A DNA stretch of 64,000 bases. Origin: Atherix ibis (taxonomy: Eukaryota; Arthropoda; Insecta; Diptera; Athericidae). Made by a program: the position numbers and the translations under genes. Location: NCBI GenBank assembly GCA_958298945.1, contig OY282607.1, positions 36,613,000 through 36,676,999 of the forward strand. The letters run 5' to 3'. The notes under the pieces are model-generated. The model was given only the letters and a program-made list of their open reading frames with translations, did no database searches and had not been told where the DNA came from. Below are positions 57,301 to 64,000 of the stretch, piece by piece (position 1 is the first letter of the stretch; each line of letters begins with the position of its first letter).

Positions 57301-60300
57301 TTAAGCAAATGTCAATAAGCCCGGGATTTCTTTACAAAATGGGTTCCTTCCGTTGTGAGTTAAGCCCCATTTGAGATGAAATTTTGGGTCCCTTTTGAAA
57401 TTTTAATTCATTTCAAATATGGCCTGACCTTATTAAAAAACTGAAACCCTACAAAATTTAACAAACTCTTACTTATCAACCCCACTAATCAACAGTCTAG
57501 CTTTGTTTAGAAAACAGAAACTATAAAGAGGCTCATGGCTCACGTATAAGTAACCCCAGCACACAAACATACATAATTTTTGATAAATATTTTTGTTTTT
57601 ATTTTTTGGCTTAAGAAAATATTATATTTGTTATAATAAATAGTGAATTTTAAAAAGGAAACCCTTTTGCTCTATCGATAGAATGATAAATATTTTCTGA
57701 TTTGTTTAAGAACTTTTTATGAATAAATCCAAATTCTCGAGCATTCGCAAAATTTTACTTTTTTACAGCAAAAAAAAACTATACTAAAGTCGTTTGTAAT
57801 AAAAATGTTATAAAAAAGAATTGGAAGTTCTTTGTGACGGTGATTTGTAAATCTAAAAGTTGATTCAAAAAAAATTACTCTCCAAGGAAAAAAGGGTCAC
57901 CAATTTTGCTTCGGTTGAAATTTGATTTCATATAACATAAGAAATTTTATATACTTTTTTACGTAAGTGTTATTTTTGTTACAGGATAAAAAGTATACGT
58001 ACAGTATAGTTTACTTATAAAATAAAAACAAATTACTCAAACGAAGTAGCTCAAAAAATCATTCAATTTATTTTATGATTAAACATAAATTTTTCCTTCA
58101 GTATTCAGAGATCTTGATGATAATTTTGATGAAATGCTTTTCAGAATTTTTCGCGTTTCCTTGCCAACTACAGAGACTTAATTTAATCTTATTTTATTAT
58201 GAATCCTTTACCTTTTATATAAATTTTCTTTTAAAAGTCTAAGCAAGGTTTTTAATAGTCAATAGACTAACCCTTTTATTTAATTTTTTATTATTTTTTT
58301 AATTTACTTAGAGAAGACGATATAAACTCTATTTTATAGTACGAGTACATAGAGTCGTGATTGTAGATTTTTAAGTATTTCCATTATAAATTTACTTGAA
58401 TTAACAATAGCATTTTTATTATTATTTTGATTTAATAGATAATAATAGTTACTATAAAATATAATGGATTCGTTATGGATTTTGCTACACTAAATTTTAT
58501 GGACTTTTCACGTTTAATAAAAAATATTTTGCAGTATTTTAAGTGAAAGTCTTTGAGTATTTACGTTTTAATAGTAAAAAAAAGGCAGACATTAAAAATA
58601 ATTTATTCTTAACCATCAAGGACTATTTTTTTGAATCGTAACTGACAAAATATTTAACATAATTTAATTTACAAAAAAAAAATCTGCCCTAAAGTTTTTA
58701 ACAAAATACATTAAGCCTAATATAAATTTATGATTTTATATGAAAAATCAGATGAAAAGATTTTAAATTATTGAAAATTTAAATTTATGATAAATTTTAG
58801 AAAATTTTTGAACATATAATTTGCCAATTAATAAATAGGTTTTTAGATATAACAAAAATTTCGATAAGTTTTCTCCTAGGAATTATTTAATATTAATTTC
58901 TTATTAAAAATCCTCTAGGAAGAAAATTTATCCAAGAAACTGATTAACAAAATATCTAAAGTAAAAATACCACAGCTATAATAGATATATTATATTTCCT
59001 TGCAATCTCTGCTAATATTGAAGCAAATAAATTAAATTGAATAAGTTTTAAATAAGATTACATAGGTAATTTTTTTTTTTTAAATTTAAGAGATTAATTC
59101 ATCAATATTTGAAAAGAATTTAGGTACAAAAAATAGTTCATTAAAGATTAAAAAAGTACATCTACAAAAATATAAAACTTTTCAAATACAATTTCAAAAA
59201 AAATCTATTTTTACAATAAGTTTAAAATGCTTTCGAATGAAAAATAAAAAATTAAAATTCTATTTAAAAGTGTCTCTTTTAGAAACAATTCTTTTTTGTA
59301 TTTTCGAAAAAATCCTTAAGAAAAGGAAACTCGGTTTCGAGTTTTGAAAAAGGTTGTTAAGAAAAATAAATATTTTAAAGCTTCATATCATATTATTAGA
59401 ACTAAATAGAGGAAGACTTTAAAAAATTAATTAAAAGATATAAAGTCGTTTGAAAAAAATCCTCAAATACAATATATTATTAAATTTAAAAAAGAAAAAC
59501 CAATTTTGAGTTGTGGAGGAAATTTTGTTTGAAAAAAATCAATTTTGTTAAATTTTTGAAGATATTTTCGTTAATTCAAAATTTAATTCTTGGTTTTTGA
59601 GGAAAAAAAGTTAGAAATTTTTGTTGAATTTTCAAAATAAATTCGGTTGGCAAAAAAAAATTGTCTCTAAGATTTCTGAAAATTTCTATTTGAAATAATT
59701 TTTTTTAAACTTTTACGCGTTTATCTATTTTGGAATAGGCTCCTTAAAAAAAGGATATTGTGGAAAATAATTGTCAAAAATATATAAGAACTTCTGGGGA
59801 AAAATCCTCTAACAAATAGTTTTTTTAAAATTAAAATGTCCTTAAAATGGTAAAGTATACTAAAAAAATTTAATTGAAAGGAAAACTTTTCTGAATTTTC
59901 AAGAAAATGCGGTTTTGAAACGTCAATTCAGTGTGTTAGAAAAAAAATTTAACAAAACTCATTAACAAAAATTCAAACTTTTCTGAGAAAAAAAATTCTT
60001 AAACAATCAAAAAAAATCCTTTTTATTTAAAAATAAATTTGCTGAAAAAATATTAAAAAAGCTTTTAAAAAAAATTTCACAAAACAAACAATTTTTTAAT
60101 ATTTTAAAGCAAATTTAATTGGAAAAAGGAAAAATTTCTGATTTAAAAAAAAAATGTTCCTTTCTTTCTTTTAGATAAAAATTTTGGTCATAAAAATTAC
60201 CATTTTTGAGTTTTTTAAAAATATTTTAGAAAACAACTGGTTTATTATTAAAAAAAATTCCACTAAAAATAAAAAAAAAATTTATTCATAGCATTGTTAG

Positions 60301-63300
60301 GAACATAAGACCAGCTCCACTTTATTTTAATATTTTAGTCTCCAAACTATATAATTTAAAATTCTACACTTTCAAATTGATTCTCAAATTTTTACTTCAT
60401 AGTCATAAGTTTATCTTATCATGTATCTTGAATAGTTTAAATTAGCGTCCACTTTATAAATACTAAAAGGACATTCGCCCATTATCAGGAAAAATATATT
60501 TTCCTCTTGTGGTAATTATCTGTAAACGTTATTCGTCAACAAACCCAATACTAAATTTCTAGCGTTAATAAATTACTTTTTTAAAATATTTACATAGTCC
60601 TGTATTTATTTCAATGGAATAAATTAAAACACGACAACACTCCTTAGGCTTAGATACTCTTATGATAGGAGTATTTGTTAATATTACATTGGAAATTATC
60701 TATACATGCCACCTACAAATGAGGGTAGATATTTTTATGTTTTTTTACGAAATGCTATCCTCTAATACAAGTGTAGTTTATGGAATAAAATTAAATCAAT
60801 AAATTTACATACAAATGTTAATCGAATATTCGTAGAATAAAATTATATTAATTTTTATAATTGAAAATGTTGCGTAGAAAAATTATTACAAAATTAGTAA
60901 ATATTTGATAATGTTCGATATACAATATTTCCGTAAATATTTGAATGTTTAAAAAACTATTGGAAATTACATAATTGCAGGGTTTCGTGTTAAGAAATTT
61001 TTTACCTTTCAATAATGGTAAATTCATTCTCAATAGCAGGTTATATAATTATTTTTGCAAAACAATAATGGCTATTAAATCGATTTGAATATTGATGATT
61101 GATCTTGAATATTGATAAGTTCAAATTCTTTGAAACTTAAAGGGAAGATGTTCTCTATTCAATGACTTGGAATAAGGGTGAAATTTTATAGATATTCATC
61201 ATTTCTTTAAACTACTATGAATTATATGAAAAAAACCGCCACAAGTTTAAGATATATTTTGGTTGCTGGAAATATTATCATTACATTGTTTCTCATGCCA
61301 AAAATATCTTTTTAATAATAGTTTATTTTAGAATTCGAAAAATTATATTATACAAAATTATTTATTAATAAAAAGGGTACATTTCTATATTAGATTCGAA
61401 GATAAGTTCTGTACATTTTGTATTATTTTTACATTTACCTTTTTTTTGGGGTTCCGAATTATTCTATTATAATAAAAAATAAAAGAGTATCTAAGAAAAA
61501 ATTACGCATTTTATGTAACACCCCAAAAATTGAATAAGTTTCAGTCTTAAAGATTATTTAATATTAAAATAGATTTTTTTTAATAATTACAAGCCAATTT
61601 TATGAGTTAAACAAAAATAATTTCGCAATTAACGTAAAAGAAAGTAAAAACAAAAAAATATAGTTAATTTGTTTATTTTTCGAGAAAAATTAAAAAAAGG
61701 TTTTTTTAATTAAATGTTTTTTTAAAAACTAGTTTATAAAAACCGAAAACACTGAAGGAAAATTACAAAAAAAGGATTTTATTTAAATAATATTTTTGGA
61801 AAAAGCAAATTTTATCAAAAGTAAATATTTATATTTTTATATTTAACAACAACTATTATTTTTCTAAAAATTATATGACTAAAAATAAGGAAAATATTGA
61901 AAAATAGTGAAAATTTATTATTAATTTTGGAACTGTTTTTTTTTGCGTCAAATTTGCAAATGATTGTCAAAAAAAGAATTAATATTTTTAAATTTTAAAA
62001 TATTTGCTATTAAAATTTCAGGGTGAATTTTTTAACAAAAAACACAAAAGTTTAGGTAGAAAAAGTTTTTTTAAATGTACATAATTGTACAAATCCGATG
62101 GTAAAAGCTTTAAAAAATAATATTTAACTACGTCATCAAAAACCAAAAAAAAAAAATTAAAAATTCTTTGGAAAAAAAAACACAAGAAATAAAGCAAATA
62201 AATTTGCAATAGAAAATTCATCAATATTAAAAATAACAATTGGCCATTAAATTTAATATGATGTCAATATTTCAGAAATTTGTTATGATAATCCTTGCCC
62301 GCTATAAGAATGATAAATGATTTAATCAAATTATCATTTTAGAATATTTTCTAACAAAATGAGTATACAAAAATATGGTATGTAAAAGAGTAGAGCCACC
62401 CTCGTAAATGCAAATATTTTGAATATTTTATGACCCAAATTATGGTTAGTGTGTCACTAAGAAAAAACCCTCTAAGCTGTCATTTATTCTACTCGCAAAT
62501 CTATAAATACAGATTATTCGATAGAATGTTTAGAGTCCCTGATATTGATTAATAGTTAATTTATTTTTGAAATTTACTCCCCATCACAAAGTAGAAAACT
62601 ATTTATAAAGTACGTAAGAAATGACAATTTTACTAATTACAGACGAAAAGGAGTTTACACTTCAAACAAAAGACAAACTTATCGATTTTTATTGGCGTGC
62701 TATAAATAGTATGGACTATTTAAAAAATATACCCTTATTTGTAGAAAAGCTGTCATTCATGATTTATGGGGTAAATTCTGCAATGCGTGTACAATTGCCC
62801 CATTAGTCCCCGTTCTAAATAACTGGAATTAGGGTGTGTTTGGTAATAAAATTTAAAAAATTTTATGAATAAAAACGAATCGAAAAATTCTTTTTTTTTT
62901 TTTTGTAAACTTAAATTGTAAAAAAAGAACAGAAAAAACTATATCCTTTTTCTTGTTTGAATTAATATCAGTATGATTTTGAAATATTGAAGATAACAAC
63001 TTATTTAATGTTTATTGAAATTTTAGTCACGTTTTCTTTTCATATCGATTATGATAAGAAATATTTCTTTGAAATGTCTCTCAAGCTATAATATTATTCG
63101 AATTGTTTTTTTTTGTATTGTAGAAAAGCCAAATATTTAAAAAAAAAGTTTTTTTTTAATTTTTTGTAAGAATTGCGATAATTTTTTGTAAAAATTTCAC
63201 ATCGAATAAAATAAATATCTACATTTGGTATATGTCAAAAAATTGTAGTATAAAAATTCTGCAAAAAAAAAACTAATAACACTAAATTATTGACATTGGT

Positions 63301-63724
63301 TATAATAAATTTGAGGAAAATTTTATCTTTATTAAGATAATGTAAGGTTTCCTTTATCTTTGAGCTTCGGTAGAATTATTAATGATCTTGGGTTTCGTCA
63401 CAGCTACTTCTAAGTGATTAGGATAAAAATAGTACACGAAAAATATTCCTTTGCATCTTTTTATAAAGGCCATTTATAAAAAAGATACTAACGAACGATT
63501 AAATCATAGTTATCATAGAATATACTGCAATTAATGTGCATATTTTAAATTATAGTAATTTAACAAAACAAAAAAATATTGAATGAAAAATAGGTTTTTT
63601 TATAAAAAGTTATTTTATATTAAATTGTTTTAATACAAAATTAATTTTAAATTAAAACTTTTGAGATTAAAAATAATTTAAAATGCTTTAAAATAAAATA
63701 TTTGGAGAATTTTTCTTTGAAAAT
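57301..63724. other. AT-rich sequence
   Basis: It has long stretches of short A and T runs, especially 58500-60300 and 61400-62250. No gene, RNA or tandem array is recognised. Short open frames such as 62018-62239 on the minus strand and 62621-62806 on the plus strand lack recognisable motifs. Confidence 0.55.
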
Positions 63725-64000
63725 ATGAGGGTTGTATGATTAGTACCTGACTCTCTGCAAGAGTTGGTGATGATTATTATTAGAAAGACTTTATTTTTTG
63801 TATATGTAATCTTTCACAAGAATTATGTCGTATTTAAAAGCAGCTGTGTTATTAAGTTTGCTGTTTTGATTTTACAATTGAAAAAGTCGATAAAATATTT
63901 ATTTTTGAAGAAAAAACAACAAATATTTAGATAAAAACGGAACTTGCAGATATTTATAGAAATTTTACACTTTTGTTATTAGCTATAAAACATTGGGTAG
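63725..64000 (+). mobile_element. Possible left end of another mariner, cut by the window edge
   Basis: TATGAGGGTTGTATGATTAG at 63725 resembles the TA plus YGAGGGT.. start of the mariner ends in this window. It is followed by mixed sequence including GCAGCTGTGTTATTAAG. No transposase start is visible before the window ends. Confidence 0.3.

Noticed and set aside
62389..62415. CCACCCTCGTAAATG resembling a mariner end
   Set aside because: Only about eight bases match and no transposase or mirrored end is nearby.
1..64000. CRISPR arrays, operons, Shine-Dalgarno-led genes, plasmid or phage features
   Set aside because: Spliced exons, mariners and non-LTR retrotransposons show an animal genome; the only regular array is the heptamer satellite.

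Overview
This is an AT-rich arthropod window, most likely from an insect, and it is almost all intron and mobile DNA. The anchor is a host gene read on the minus strand. Three short exons at 6348-6269, 1488-1389 and 412-214 splice in phase into the N-terminal part of a SLO2/KCNT (Slack-type) sodium-activated potassium channel: the cytoplasmic lead-in, S1, the S1-S2 loop and S2. A candidate start exon at 50237-50146 ends in the phase needed to join the 6348-6269 exon. If that is right, one intron of about 44 kb holds nearly everything else in the window, including the 8.75 kb satellite. The rest of the channel should lie beyond position 1.

Layout. 1-6.35 kb: SLO2 exons, with an R1-clade non-LTR retrotransposon corpse (2.86-4.98 kb) in an intron. 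7.2-10.1 kb: minus-strand Jockey-like reverse transcriptase, cut in two by a mariner. 12-18 kb: an unidentified less AT-rich island, a mariner, a fairly well preserved Jockey/I-type RT (14.2-16.6 kb), then R1-like and RTE-like fragments. 20-21.3 kb: the only mariner with an uninterrupted transposase. 23.7-25.7 kb: gag, endonuclease and RT remnants of an I/Jockey-like element. 26-27.2 kb: another mariner. 28.8-33.3 kb: a mariner relic and a minus-strand RT split by two different mariners. 35.6-37.6 kb: an interspersed repeat carrying a 78-bp minisatellite with heat-shock-element motifs, plus an RT scrap. 39.98-48.73 kb: an almost perfect AAAATAT heptamer satellite of about 1,250 units. 53.4-57.3 kb: two mariners around an R1-type 3' end. 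The remainder is AT-rich sequence in which I see no gene.

At least six mariner types are present. All carry the D,D34D layout where the residues survive, and five copies show both terminal inverted repeats at TA. Apart from the 341-residue transposase at 20055-21080, every transposable-element gene is broken. No rRNA, tRNA, CRISPR or operon was seen. The genes do not form a pathway: this is a neuronal ion-channel gene whose large intron has collected nested transposons and a giant satellite.
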